Shown here: positions 35,005 through 43,730 of the stretch, piece after piece | Layout of the letters: each line of letters starts with the position of its first letter | Numbering within the stretch: position 1 is the first letter of the stretch | The notes under the pieces: generated by a model | Seen by the model: the letters and a program-made list of their open reading frames with translations, nothing else | The model's database searches: none | What the model was told of the DNA's origin: nothing | Made by a program: the position numbers and the translations under genes | Source: Paenibacillus silagei | GTDB taxonomy: Bacteria > Bacillota > Bacilli > Paenibacillales > Paenibacillaceae | Direction: 5' to 3' | Assembly: GCF_017874735.1 (NCBI RefSeq) | Contig: NZ_JAGGLV010000025.1 | Location: 1 to 64,000, forward strand | DNA length: 64,000 bases

Positions 35005-35454
35005 TCATGCGCCCTCCAGCTTACTCTGCTTGCTCTCTCTGCGCTTGCCTGCAGTCTTCTTGGTATTGACCGTATGCAGCCCGCCCGCTGTCTCAGGGGC
35101 GGGCTGTTCGGTCATGGCCACAGCCCCGTTCAGCAGGCTGCCTTCCGCAATGCTCAGGGAACCGGCGGCAATGTTACCATGCAGTTGTCCTGTTCCGGTG
35201 AGAATGAGCTTCCGCTGGGCGGTTACGTCTCCATAGACCTTGCCGGCGATAATGATCTCCTGCGCCTCAATGCTGGAGTGGACGGTGCCTTGTTCACCAA
35301 CCGTCACTGTACCCTCACACAGAATCTCCCCGCTGAAATTCCCTTCAATCCGCAGGTTCGTATCGCAATGCACTTTCCCTTCGAGCGTGCCGCCATGGCC
35401 GATCAGCGAGTCGGTTGACTTGGGTGAAGCACCCGGTCCACGTCTATTCCACAT
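35005..35454 (-). CDS. Bactofilin family cytoskeletal protein
   Basis: A protein of 149 residues from ATG 35454, which has AAGGAGG nine bases upstream. The polymer-forming beta-helix domain (DUF583/PF04519) covers about 15-115, with repeated turns such as GNFSGEILCEGTVTVGEQG and GDVTAQRKLILTGTGQLHGN. A basic C-terminal tail (KKTAGKRRESKQ) may contact membrane or DNA. It lies 28 bp after an M23 peptidase gene. In other bacteria this pairing localises wall hydrolysis and shapes the cell or flagellar base. Confidence 0.92.
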   Translation of the reverse strand: MWNRRGPGASPKSTDSLIGHGGTLEGKVHCDTNLRIEGNFSGEILCEGTVTVGEQGTVHSSIEAQEIIIAGKVYGDVTAQRKLILTGTGQLHGNIAAGSLSIAEGSLLNGAVAMTEQPAPETAGGLHTVNTKKTAGKRRESKQSKLEGA

Positions 35455-35482
35455 TCCCGCATTCCTCCTTATATTCTTAATA

Positions 35483-36760
35483 TTATGAAGGCTTAACATA
35501 ATTGAGCGGATTCACCGGCTTGTTCTGCTTCACGACCTGAAAATGCAGATGGGGGCCCGTGCTGCGCCCGGTGCTGCCCAGCATGCCGATCTGCTCCCCT
35601 TTGCCGACCCGCTCACCGGGGGTGACTATCATCTGGTTCAAATGCATGTACCAGGTCTCCAGTCCATTGTCATGCTTGATGATGATGTATTTGCCCCGGG
35701 CTCCCATTTGTTCTGCAGAGGTAACTACGCCGCCCAGTGCTGCGTATACTGCATCTCCGATATTTCCGGCAATATCAATCCCGGAATGATAAGCAGAGAC
35801 GCCCTTGAAAGGATCGGAGCGGTAACCGAAGCTGGAGGTAATGACCTTCGAGCCGGTAGGCCACATCACGGCCCGTGCCAGCCGGGCTTGCTTCTCCTGG
35901 GCTTGTTTTGCCTGAAACTCCGCTCTTGTCTTGTGTGCCTTCTCGGCCTGTGTAATCGTGCTTGAGATACTGCTGATCATCTCATCCATGATGCTGTGGA
36001 TCTCCTCGAAGTCGTCCTTTGTCTCCTCAACCAGCCGCTGCGGATCATTCTCATAGACGGCGACATATTCACCGCCGACCTGCGGATTGGCAGTCGGGTT
36101 CAGTGCTGTAGCAGCAGCCCTGATCCGGAAGTTGACGGCAGGCGATACGGCGGCAGAGAGAGCTTCCGGCTGTTCCCGGATGAACGGGCCGGCGCTTAAC
36201 CGGCTGACCTTGCCATAGCTTCCGGCGGCTGCGGTTCCTGCTCCGGTATCAGGCAAATCTGCCACTACCGGCTGGCTGCCTTTGAAGGAAGTTGCTGAGG
36301 TTGACGTATCCGCGCTGTAGGTCTTGGAGCCAGCATTTTCAGTGCGGATAGCCGCACTAGAACCGCTACCGGCAGCAGAAGAGGTGGTTTCTTTGTTGAT
36401 CAGTGATTGCAGTTGCTCTTCCAGCTCAGTCACACTCTTCAGCTTGTCTTTAATGCTCTCCGCTTCCTCCGAGAGCTCGCTGACCTGGCCGCGCAGCTGC
36501 TGTAGCGCCTGATCCTTATCGGCAACCTTCAGCTCCATGCGGATATTGGTCAGCGATAAGGCGGCCGCTTCGGCCTCCAGCTCTGCGATGGACCGGGAGG
36601 CATGGATATGCATGGAGGTGACCAGACTGGAGAGGGACAGCGCGGCCGCGGCAGGCAGCGCCAGAGCGAAGGGCTTTGACATTTGCAGCTGCTTCACAGG
36701 CCGTCCGGCCTCACGCATAACGAGCAGCGTAATCTTTTCCTGACTTGGCTGACTCTTCAT
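35483..36760 (-). CDS. Membrane-anchored M23 metallopeptidase
   Basis: A 425-residue envelope peptidase. A short cytoplasmic N-terminus precedes one transmembrane segment (about 30-48), then a coiled coil (about 55-125) and a Ser/Ala-rich linker. The C-terminal LytM/M23 zinc domain has HSGIDIAG (metal His and Asp) and HLHFQV (catalytic and metal His). It would cleave peptidoglycan cross-bridges or activate amidases. AAGGAGACG precedes the ATG. It is cotranscribed with the bactofilin gene, which probably positions it. Confidence 0.93.
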   Translation of the reverse strand: MKSQPSQEKITLLVMREAGRPVKQLQMSKPFALALPAAAALSLSSLVTSMHIHASRSIAELEAEAAALSLTNIRMELKVADKDQALQQLRGQVSELSEEAESIKDKLKSVTELEEQLQSLINKETTSSAAGSGSSAAIRTENAGSKTYSADTSTSATSFKGSQPVVADLPDTGAGTAAAGSYGKVSRLSAGPFIREQPEALSAAVSPAVNFRIRAAATALNPTANPQVGGEYVAVYENDPQRLVEETKDDFEEIHSIMDEMISSISSTITQAEKAHKTRAEFQAKQAQEKQARLARAVMWPTGSKVITSSFGYRSDPFKGVSAYHSGIDIAGNIGDAVYAALGGVVTSAEQMGARGKYIIIKHDNGLETWYMHLNQMIVTPGERVGKGEQIGMLGSTGRSTGPHLHFQVVKQNKPVNPLNYVKPS

Positions 36761-37037
36761 AACGTCTCCTTACTGCGGCCATGGCAGCCGCTGGGTATGA
36801 ACTGACTGAAATCATCTGTCGGGGTGCAGGGGGCTTATCCGATTCGTCCTACTACTCTATGTATTCCATAACTAAGGTGAACATGACAACGGTTTACTTG
36901 AATAAAGAAGGAGAGTTAAGGCAAAACCTGTAGTAAGCGCAGGCTTCTGCCGCCGCAGATTCCTCATGAAAGTTAGCAGGCGCTGTCTATGCCCGCAGAG
37001 ATAGTAATAGTTCATTCAGTTGATCAGGAGGCCCGGA

Positions 37038-38468
37038 ATGAGGATATTTGCCGTGATCTTATGTCTTTTTATTGTGCAGCTTGCCATTATTACCGCTTCC
37101 GAATTCCGCCGTCCGCAGCGGGCGCTTGCCTGGATATGTATTACCTTCTGCTGCCCGCCGCTGGGTCTGCTGTTCTACTATTTCCTGGGGCGCGATTACT
37201 GGCAGAGCCGCAAGCTCGTGAACCGGTGCGTCTCCCTGCTGCGGGAAATCCGTATTCATGTTGCCGGCAAGATTCATAAGGTCAAGCAGGCGGAGGATAC
37301 CGGCAACCCCGGATTTGAACACCGCTCTGAGCTGCTGCATCTGTTCTCTGAACTGGCGGACAGTCCGGTTACAAGCCACAACCGGTGTGAAGTGCTGTCC
37401 AGCGCACAGGCAGCGTATAAGTCCATGCTGGAGGTGATGGAAGGTGCGCAGGAGCATATCCACATGGAATTTTATATTTTCCGGGAGGACGGGATCGGCC
37501 GGCAGTTCCAGGAGCTGATGATCCGCAAGGTACGCCAGGGGGTGAGGGTGCGCCTGCTGTGCGATGGCCTGGGCAGCCATAAACTTAGCCGGGGCTTTGT
37601 GAATACACTGAAGAACGCGGGAGTGCAGGTTTATTTTTTTCTGCCGCCGCTGACTGCACTGCCGGACCGCCGGTTCAACTACCGCAATCACCGGAAGATC
37701 CTGGTGGTGGACGGACTGACCGGATTCACTGGAGGCATGAACATCGGCGATGATTATCTGGGCAAAAATCCGGAAATGGGCTACTGGCGGGATACACATC
37801 TGCGGCTTGAAGGGGATGCCGTCTATCATCTGCAGTATGTGTTTCTCAAGGACTGGCGGCTGGCGGCCGGTGAAGCTCTCAGCCATCCGCGCTTCTTTCC
37901 GGATCATGACTGTAGCGGAAGGGAAGCCGTGCAGATTGTCGCCAGCGGTCCCGATGCGGGCATAGATGCCACCCAGGAGATGTATTTTGCTTCCATCTGT
38001 GCCGCGAGGCAACGTATCTGGATGACCTCACCATACTTCATCCCCGACCCCGCGATTTGCAGGGCGCTGAAGAATGCAGTCCTTAGCGGTGTGGACGTAA
38101 GGATTATTATCCCGGCGAAGCCGGATAACAAGCTGGTCTATTATGCCACGCTGGCGTATCTGGAGAATCTGCAGGACGCCGGCGTGAAATTTTACCGTTA
38201 TACCAGAGGGTTCATGCATGCCAAGGTAATGATTATCGACAGCCTGCTGGCCACCGTCGGCAGTGCCAATCTGGACATGCGCAGCTTCTATTCCAACTTC
38301 GAGCTGACGGCGGTGCTGTTCCGTCCGGAGACAATTACAGAGCTGGCTGAGGACTTCAGCAGAGATCTGGAGCAGAGTGAATTCATTGATCCGAAAAAGT
38401 TCCGGGAGCGCAGCCGTAATGTCAAACGCATAGAAAGTCTGTGTCAGCTCTTATCTCCGCTATTATGA
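37038..38468 (+). CDS. cls: Cardiolipin synthase
   Basis: A membrane enzyme of 476 residues that makes cardiolipin from phosphatidylglycerol. Two N-terminal transmembrane helices are followed by two phospholipase D motifs: NHRKILVVDGLTGFTGG (about 219-235) and HAKVMIIDSLLATVGSANLD (about 394-413). The start at ATG 37038 has AGGAGG six bases upstream; an upstream TTG at 37020 is rejected. It is a single gene divergent from the M23 peptidase gene. Confidence 0.94.
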   Translation: MRIFAVILCLFIVQLAIITASEFRRPQRALAWICITFCCPPLGLLFYYFLGRDYWQSRKLVNRCVSLLREIRIHVAGKIHKVKQAEDTGNPGFEHRSELLHLFSELADSPVTSHNRCEVLSSAQAAYKSMLEVMEGAQEHIHMEFYIFREDGIGRQFQELMIRKVRQGVRVRLLCDGLGSHKLSRGFVNTLKNAGVQVYFFLPPLTALPDRRFNYRNHRKILVVDGLTGFTGGMNIGDDYLGKNPEMGYWRDTHLRLEGDAVYHLQYVFLKDWRLAAGEALSHPRFFPDHDCSGREAVQIVASGPDAGIDATQEMYFASICAARQRIWMTSPYFIPDPAICRALKNAVLSGVDVRIIIPAKPDNKLVYYATLAYLENLQDAGVKFYRYTRGFMHAKVMIIDSLLATVGSANLDMRSFYSNFELTAVLFRPETITELAEDFSRDLEQSEFIDPKKFRERSRNVKRIESLCQLLSPLL

Positions 38469-38635
38469 CAGAAAAGATGGCCGAATCATCGATTATCGAA
38501 GGTTATATCAATTTACATGCGTTATTTGACTTTCTTTTATGATATAATGGAAATATAAGAAGAACAGGGGAGAAGGCACGACTGTACGTTCGCTTTCGTA
38601 AGCTTCTTAGATATACTATTTATAGGGGGAGTTCT

Positions 38636-39544
38636 ATGACTGTAAGCCAACATATCTTTACGAGTGAAGAACAGAAGAAGCCGGAGAAGTCTGGAGTGTT
38701 CAAGACGGCAAGACTGGCCCAGCGGATTGTGATGATTGTCATCGGAGCGGCCATGATGTCTGTTGCCCTTGAAATTTTTCTTGTTCCCAATAAGTTGATT
38801 GATGGCGGAATCACCGGTATTTCCATTATGTTGTCCCATATTTTCAATATACCGCTCGGTATTCTATTGACCCTGCTTAACCTGCCGTTCCTGGTTATCG
38901 GGTATAAGCAGATCGGTAAGACATTTGCCTTATCTACTCTATTTGCTGTAATTGTAATGTCCATCGGTACCCAGTTGCTCCATCCTGTTCATCCCATTAC
39001 GGTTGAGCCGCTGCTCGCAGCAGTATTCGGAGGGGTAATTCTCGGCGTTGGGGTCGGGCTCGTTGTCCGTTACGGCGGATCGCTCGATGGTACTGAGATT
39101 GTAGCCATTCTTGTATCCAAGAGGCTTCCGTTCTCTGTAGGGGAAGTCGTTATGTTCTTCAACCTGTTCATCCTGTCCGGCGCAGGCTTTGTGTTCGGCT
39201 GGAATAATGCGATGTTCTCGCTCATTGCGTATTACATTGCTTTCAAACTGATCGATATTACACTTGAAGGTCTGGACCAGTCCAAGTCGGTATGGATTAT
39301 CAGTGATAAATTCCGTGATATCGGCGAAGCTCTGACGGAGCGTCTGGGACGCGGAGTGACTTATCTTGATGGTGAGGGCGGATTCTCCGGCGATAACAAG
39401 AAAGTGATTTTTGTTGTCATTACCCGTCTGGAAGAAGCGAAGCTGAAGTCTATCGTAGAAGATTGGGATTCTGACGCGTTCATCGCGATCGGCAATATCC
39501 ATGATGTTAAGGGCGGCCGCTTCAAGAAAAAAGCAATTCATTAG
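38636..39544 (+). CDS. YitT family membrane protein (DUF2179)
   Basis: A 302-residue protein. Five or six predicted transmembrane helices (about 30-215), including SVALEIFLVPNKLIDGGITG, are followed by a cytoplasmic DUF2179 domain (KKVIFVVITRLEEAKLKSIV) near the C-terminus. GGGGGAG precedes the ATG. The family is widespread in Firmicutes and has no agreed function; the C-terminal domain resembles small-ligand-binding folds. It is a single gene followed by hairpins. Confidence 0.9.
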   Translation: MTVSQHIFTSEEQKKPEKSGVFKTARLAQRIVMIVIGAAMMSVALEIFLVPNKLIDGGITGISIMLSHIFNIPLGILLTLLNLPFLVIGYKQIGKTFALSTLFAVIVMSIGTQLLHPVHPITVEPLLAAVFGGVILGVGVGLVVRYGGSLDGTEIVAILVSKRLPFSVGEVVMFFNLFILSGAGFVFGWNNAMFSLIAYYIAFKLIDITLEGLDQSKSVWIISDKFRDIGEALTERLGRGVTYLDGEGGFSGDNKKVIFVVITRLEEAKLKSIVEDWDSDAFIAIGNIHDVKGGRFKKKAIH

Positions 39545-39610
39545 CATTAGCGTAACCGGTTCAGCCGGAACGCTTCGAAGGAAGGTATATTTACGAACGA
39601 CAGAGTAACC

Positions 39611-39642
39611 CATACGGCGGTCCTGACTTGTTGCGCCGTATG
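39611..39642. terminator. Hairpin downstream of yitT-like gene
   Basis: CATACGGCG 39611-39619 and CGCCGTATG 39634-39642 form a perfect 9-bp stem. There is no strong U run. It may act with the next hairpin to end transcription. Confidence 0.45.
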
Positions 39643-39684
39643 CCCATATATAATAATACCTTCCGTCCTGATTCTGGACGCAAG

Positions 39685-39724
39685 AATAAGCCCGCAGCCT
39701 GAGAAAGGCATTTGCGGGCTTATT
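39685..39724. terminator. Bidirectional terminator between yitT-like and polymerase genes
   Basis: AATAAGCCCGCA (39685-39696) and TGCGGGCTTATT (39713-39724) form a perfect 12-bp stem. It overlaps the stop codon of the minus-strand gene and separates convergent genes. Confidence 0.8.
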
Positions 39725-40616
39725 GCTGTCCTGAGGGCAGCTTGGCAATAATCGCTTCGACCGGCTGAGGAGGAACCTTGGCAATCAGATCTCCTAACCG
39801 GCCGAGACGCTCTTCTATATTCAGCAGGTTGAAATCTGTAGGCTTGACGCCCCGTTCAACCTCCTCCCACAGGAGGGGAGTGGAGACAGTAGCCAGCGGC
39901 CGGGCGCGCGGGGTGTACGGGGCAGCGAGTGTTTTGCCGCCGTAATGCTGGAGATAATCGAAATATATTTTATCCCCGCGATGCTTCTTCAGACGCTCCA
40001 GGGTGAAGAGATCGGGCCGCTTCTCGGTGACATAACGGCCTACGAAATGCCCGATCCGGCGCAGTTCATCGAAGGTCACCCCCGGCTTAACCGGAACAAT
40101 GATCTGCACTCCGGTGGCTCCCGAGGTTTTGGGAACGGAGTCCAGTCCGAGCGATCTCAGCACCTCCCCTACCACAGCAGCAGCTTCCATAATCCGTGGT
40201 TCGACCTCAAGCGAAGGGTCCAGATCAATCATCCATTCGCAGGGCAGTGTATTGCCGGCATAATGGAGGGAGGGATGGAATTCGAGCGCAGCCAGATTGC
40301 CCAGCCAGAGCAGCTCCGGCAGGCCCTGCAGCACAATGTAGGTGATATTGTCCTGCACCGCCGTGCGGACGAATTCCGGCAGCGGCTCCGGGGCGTTCTT
40401 CTGATAGAAGGACATCCCCGGAACGCCATGGGGATAGCGGATCACCGTGAGCAGCCTGTCCTTGCAATAGCGCAGCAGGTAGGGCGAGAGAGCCGCCAGC
40501 TTTTGCAGATAGATCTGCTTGGTGATGCCCATCTCGGGCCAGAGCGGTTTGTCGGGATTGGTGATGCTGATTTGCTGCCCGTCTACGGTAATGGTTCCTT
40601 TGGTGGCCGCTGGCAT
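39720..40616 (-). CDS. LigD-type NHEJ polymerase/primase
   Basis: A 298-residue stand-alone polymerase domain of the bacterial end-joining LigD family (archaeo-eukaryotic primase fold). The metal motif is WMIDLDPS (about 122-129). The N-terminus has the family signature ITNPDKPLWPEMGITKQIYL, and TSGATGVQIIVPV matches the primer-binding region. It fills or extends ends during double-strand-break repair. AAGGAGG precedes the ATG. The ligase and Ku genes lie 2 kb downstream in window order on the same strand, separated by an oppositely oriented sigma-factor operon. This is the split arrangement with polymerase and ligase as separate proteins. Confidence 0.93.
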   Translation of the reverse strand: MPAATKGTITVDGQQISITNPDKPLWPEMGITKQIYLQKLAALSPYLLRYCKDRLLTVIRYPHGVPGMSFYQKNAPEPLPEFVRTAVQDNITYIVLQGLPELLWLGNLAALEFHPSLHYAGNTLPCEWMIDLDPSLEVEPRIMEAAAVVGEVLRSLGLDSVPKTSGATGVQIIVPVKPGVTFDELRRIGHFVGRYVTEKRPDLFTLERLKKHRGDKIYFDYLQHYGGKTLAAPYTPRARPLATVSTPLLWEEVERGVKPTDFNLLNIEERLGRLGDLIAKVPPQPVEAIIAKLPSGQQ

Positions 40617-40793
40617 GGGACATCCCTCCTTAGGCTTGTGTATGTCTGCCTAGTATTTGCCGTGCTGCCGGTTTTCAGTCGGGATTCCGGTCCGGGATAA
40701 GGGCAGTTCACACTTTTTTGCGCAAAATGTCCCTTTTGGCCCGGGCAGGTGCTTATAAGGGTGTTAGCTAGAAGAGAGGAGCGTTTTACGATT

Positions 40794-41378
40794 TTGGATG
40801 AAATGGAACACCTCGTTGTTAAGGTTCAAAACGGCGACGTGGAGCAGTACGGGCGGATCGTTGAAGCTGTTCAGCAGCCGATGTACCGTTATTGCAGCCG
40901 TCTGCTAGGCAGCGGGGCAGAGGCGGAGGATGCCGTGCAGGAGATTCTGGTCAAAGCCTATCAAAATATCGGCAAGTACCGTCCGCTGGTCAGCTTCTCT
41001 TCATGGCTGTATAAAATCGCTTATCATCATTGCCTGGCGGTTATCCGCCAGCGCCAGCGGCAGAGCCGGGTGATGCTGCTGCTGCGGCCGCAGAAATACG
41101 CGGAAAGCCCGGAGCAGCAGATGGACCGCTTCCTGTTCGATGAACCGCTCGCTGTAGCGCTTTCCCGGCTGAAGGTGGAGGAGCGGAACCTGCTTTTGCT
41201 GAGGGTTTTTGAAGAGCAGAGCTTTGCCGAAATCGCCGTGATTCTGGGCAAGAATCAGGATGCGGTCAAAAAAAGATATCAGCGCACGATTATTAAACTC
41301 ACCAACCTGCTGAAATCGCAAAGAGAAGGGGACGAACCACAATGGACGAGCACTTCGCTGCTGAAGAAAAAAGGATAA
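40794..41378 (+). CDS. ECF-type RNA polymerase sigma factor
   Basis: About 194 residues from TTG 40794. Sigma region 2 (QQPMYRYCSRLLGSGAEAED, AVQEILVKAYQNIGKY) precedes region 4 (LLRVFEEQSFAEIAVILGKN, VKKRYQRTIIKL). The start is uncertain: AGGAG at 40777-40781 lies 12 bases from TTG 40794 and 21 from ATG 40803, and a GTG at 40749 is also in frame. The next gene, encoding a single-pass membrane protein, overlaps its end by 37 bp and is probably its anti-sigma partner. The inducing signal is unknown. Confidence 0.9.
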   Translation: MDEMEHLVVKVQNGDVEQYGRIVEAVQQPMYRYCSRLLGSGAEAEDAVQEILVKAYQNIGKYRPLVSFSSWLYKIAYHHCLAVIRQRQRQSRVMLLLRPQKYAESPEQQMDRFLFDEPLAVALSRLKVEERNLLLLRVFEEQSFAEIAVILGKNQDAVKKRYQRTIIKLTNLLKSQREGDEPQWTSTSLLKKKG

Positions 41379-42538
41379 GACGAATGGGCGCAGGTGAGGC
41401 AGCGGGCAGCATTGATGTTAAGTCATCCGTTATGGAGCGGGTACGGGTCATCCATGCACAGCGGCTTGCATCAGAGGGCGGAGGAACGCCAGCTTCACCG
41501 GGGCAAGCGGTGCCTGAAATGGTTAGGCAAGGGCCTGTGATGACCAGGCAGCCGATACCTTCGCTGCGTCCTGCGGTACAGCGGGGCAGAAGGCTGGCCG
41601 CCGGACTCTGTGCGGTTGCGCTGCTGGGGCTGGCTGGGTTCAGCGTTCTCCGCCATGGAACAGACCAGGAAACTACGGGGAAGGCGCTGCACCCGGACTT
41701 TGCGGTCATCCGGCAGACGGAGGGGCAGCCTCTGTTCTTGAAGGACAGCGGCGGCAGAGTTGTGGCGCAGCTTAGGTACGCTGAATCGAAGGTCTACACG
41801 CCTTACATTGGCTCTAGCTCCGCCCGGGAACGTTACTTTAAGCTAAGGGAGCAATATGAACAACAGGCGCAAGCGGATTTACAGCCGGGAGAGACAGCAG
41901 CTTATTATGTCAATGACAGTGAATTGATTGCATTGATGAACGGGCTGGGGTATGGAAAACCGCTATTTTTCACCAGCAGAACGGTTACGTATACCAGCTA
42001 CGCGAAGCTGTCAGCCGCCCGGGAGCAAACGGGCAAGTGGAGCTTTGCACTGCCGCCTGAGCGAATAGGCGGGTTACAGTTTGCGGAGGGCCGGCTGTTC
42101 GCCAAAACCCCCTCTGCGTTTGAGCCGGAGTATAGGCTGGCACTGGAGGCATTGAAGGCCAAAACGGAAGCTGCTCCGGACGGGAATCCGCTGGCTGCAA
42201 CTTTATGGCCCTTGGAGAATATCGCAAGCGCCGAGGTGATCTATCGGGATGGCAGCCAGCAGCTGAAGCTTCAGTTATTCTGGAATAACGCAGCAACAAC
42301 CGGTCCTTCGCAAATTCACGTATCCCCCGGCCAAACGGCTGAACTATGGACCTACGAGGATAAGGAGCTGCTGTTCATTCCGGGGGCAGGCGCTGGAGAA
42401 GAGAACGGAAGTTCAGTAAGCAGACTGTATTGGTATGATAACGCCTATGGAGGGCTTGCTTTGATGACGGACCCGCCGGATAAGCGGTTGACCCGGGAGC
42501 AATGGGAGAGCCTTGCCGCCGGGATGGTTCAGCGTTGA
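41342..42538 (+). CDS. Single-pass membrane protein, probable anti-sigma partner
   Basis: A 398-residue protein with a cytoplasmic N-terminal region of about 80 residues, one transmembrane helix (about 83-101, LAAGLCAVALLGLAGFSVL) and an extracytoplasmic domain of about 290 residues without motifs I recognise. There is no zinc HxxxCxxC anti-sigma signature. AAGGGGACG precedes the ATG. The 37-bp overlap with the ECF sigma gene and the topology are the only evidence for an anti-sigma role. The extracellular part may sense an envelope signal. Confidence 0.75.
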   Translation: MDEHFAAEEKRIRRMGAGEAAGSIDVKSSVMERVRVIHAQRLASEGGGTPASPGQAVPEMVRQGPVMTRQPIPSLRPAVQRGRRLAAGLCAVALLGLAGFSVLRHGTDQETTGKALHPDFAVIRQTEGQPLFLKDSGGRVVAQLRYAESKVYTPYIGSSSARERYFKLREQYEQQAQADLQPGETAAYYVNDSELIALMNGLGYGKPLFFTSRTVTYTSYAKLSAAREQTGKWSFALPPERIGGLQFAEGRLFAKTPSAFEPEYRLALEALKAKTEAAPDGNPLAATLWPLENIASAEVIYRDGSQQLKLQLFWNNAATTGPSQIHVSPGQTAELWTYEDKELLFIPGAGAGEENGSSVSRLYWYDNAYGGLALMTDPPDKRLTREQWESLAAGMVQR

Positions 42539-42557
42539 AGAGATAAGGCGTTGAGTG

Positions 42558-42600
42558 AGGGTGTTCCAGAAGCCGGCATAGGCAGGGACACCTTCTTTGT
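42558..42600 (+). terminator. Probable terminator of the sigma-factor operon
   Basis: GGTGTTCC and GGGACACC pair across a loop, followed by TTCTTTGT. The solitary hairpin repeat starts at the end of this T-rich stretch. Confidence 0.6.
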
Positions 42601-42640
42601 ATGCGAAAAACCGACCATAATGAGCAGTGCGGACGGCAGC
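42597..42640. repeat. Solitary copy of the hairpin repeat unit
   Basis: GCGAAAAACCGACCATAATG with a following GC-rich linker (GAGCAGTGCGGACGG) matches one unit of array A. It sits directly behind the sigma-operon terminator. The rest of the 193-bp gap to the ligase gene holds nothing I recognise. Confidence 0.7.
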
Positions 42641-42731
42641 AGAGAGTACACATTAACGGATACCCGGAACACTGTGCAGAGTAAGGCTGAACTGCTGAAA
42701 CTTGCCGGAAGCCTTACTCCCCAATAGGCAG

Positions 42732-43730
42732 CTAGAACCCTCTCTGGCTTAAAGAACAGTAATGGGCGGGCAGATCGACCTGAGCCTGAATCACAGGCTG
42801 GCGGAAGGTGCCGGAGGGATTCCATTCCAGAAAATGCAGCTTAAACACCAGCTCAGGCTTAATCCAAACGGAGCCTGAGCTTCGCTGCGGGAGTGCGGCA
42901 AACGGCATATGCTCTGTGACAAGTCCCGGAATCCGTCCGGTCAGTGTCCGCCAGTCCTGGACGGTCATTCTGCCTGCTCCGGCATGTCCGATATAATGCA
43001 GCCTGCCGGCATCATCATACAGGCCGAACAGCAGCGCATTCACGATGCCGTCCCGGAAGGTGACGCCCCCGGCGACAGCGGTGACATCGGAGATGATCTT
43101 GAGCTTCTGCCAGCGCTTGTCCTTGCCGCCCGGCGCATAAGCGCTGTCCAGATCCTTGCAGACGATCCCCTCCAGACTGCCCTGCCGCGCCGCAGCGAGC
43201 AACTGGACGGGATCGGGGTAGCTCGGCACCTGCTGCACATGGGGATGGGGCAGCAGCATCTCCTTCAGCAGCTCCTGCCGCCGGGACAGCGGTTCATCCA
43301 GCAGCCAGATGCCGTCACAATACAGCATATCAAAAACCATATACAGCACCGGAACCTGCGGCTGCACTGCCCGGATCGCCGCCTCGTTCTTCAGGCTGTC
43401 CCGCCGCATGACCTCATGGAAGGAGGGCTTGCCGTCGCTGAGTGCAATGATCTCGCCATCCAGAATGAAGGAGCCTGCCCGGCAATAGCTTCCTGGTTCG
43501 GCCAGCTCAGGATATTGGAGCGTGCGCCGATTGCCACGGCGGTTAATCAGTTCAGCATGGCTCCCGTCGTAATAGGAGATCATCCGCACGCCGTCCCATT
43601 TGATCTGGGCGATCCACTGTTCTCCGCTAGGAAGCACAGAGGCCAGTACAGGCTCAAACGGAGTGATGGTCTTAAGCTGAAGGGAGCTGTCCAGCCTGGC
43701 GGCGGGTGCAGACGCCCGGCCTCTAGGCAC
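42732..43730 (-). CDS. ATP-dependent DNA ligase, NHEJ LigD-type
   Basis: About 332 residues. The nucleotidyltransferase domain has motif I KWDGVR with the lysine that takes AMP, then LDGEI (motif III), MVFDMLY, EGIVCKDLDSAY (motif IV) and WQKLKI (motif V). A C-terminal OB-fold runs from about 220. The start GTG 43730 is favoured: it overlaps the ku stop by 8 bp and has AAGGG five bases upstream; a TTG at 43775 extends the frame into ku. It seals breaks held by Ku. It lacks the polymerase and phosphoesterase domains of full LigD, and the polymerase is a separate gene. Confidence 0.92.
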   Translation of the reverse strand: MPRGRASAPAARLDSSLQLKTITPFEPVLASVLPSGEQWIAQIKWDGVRMISYYDGSHAELINRRGNRRTLQYPELAEPGSYCRAGSFILDGEIIALSDGKPSFHEVMRRDSLKNEAAIRAVQPQVPVLYMVFDMLYCDGIWLLDEPLSRRQELLKEMLLPHPHVQQVPSYPDPVQLLAAARQGSLEGIVCKDLDSAYAPGGKDKRWQKLKIISDVTAVAGGVTFRDGIVNALLFGLYDDAGRLHYIGHAGAGRMTVQDWRTLTGRIPGLVTEHMPFAALPQRSSGSVWIKPELVFKLHFLEWNPSGTFRQPVIQAQVDLPAHYCSLSQRGF

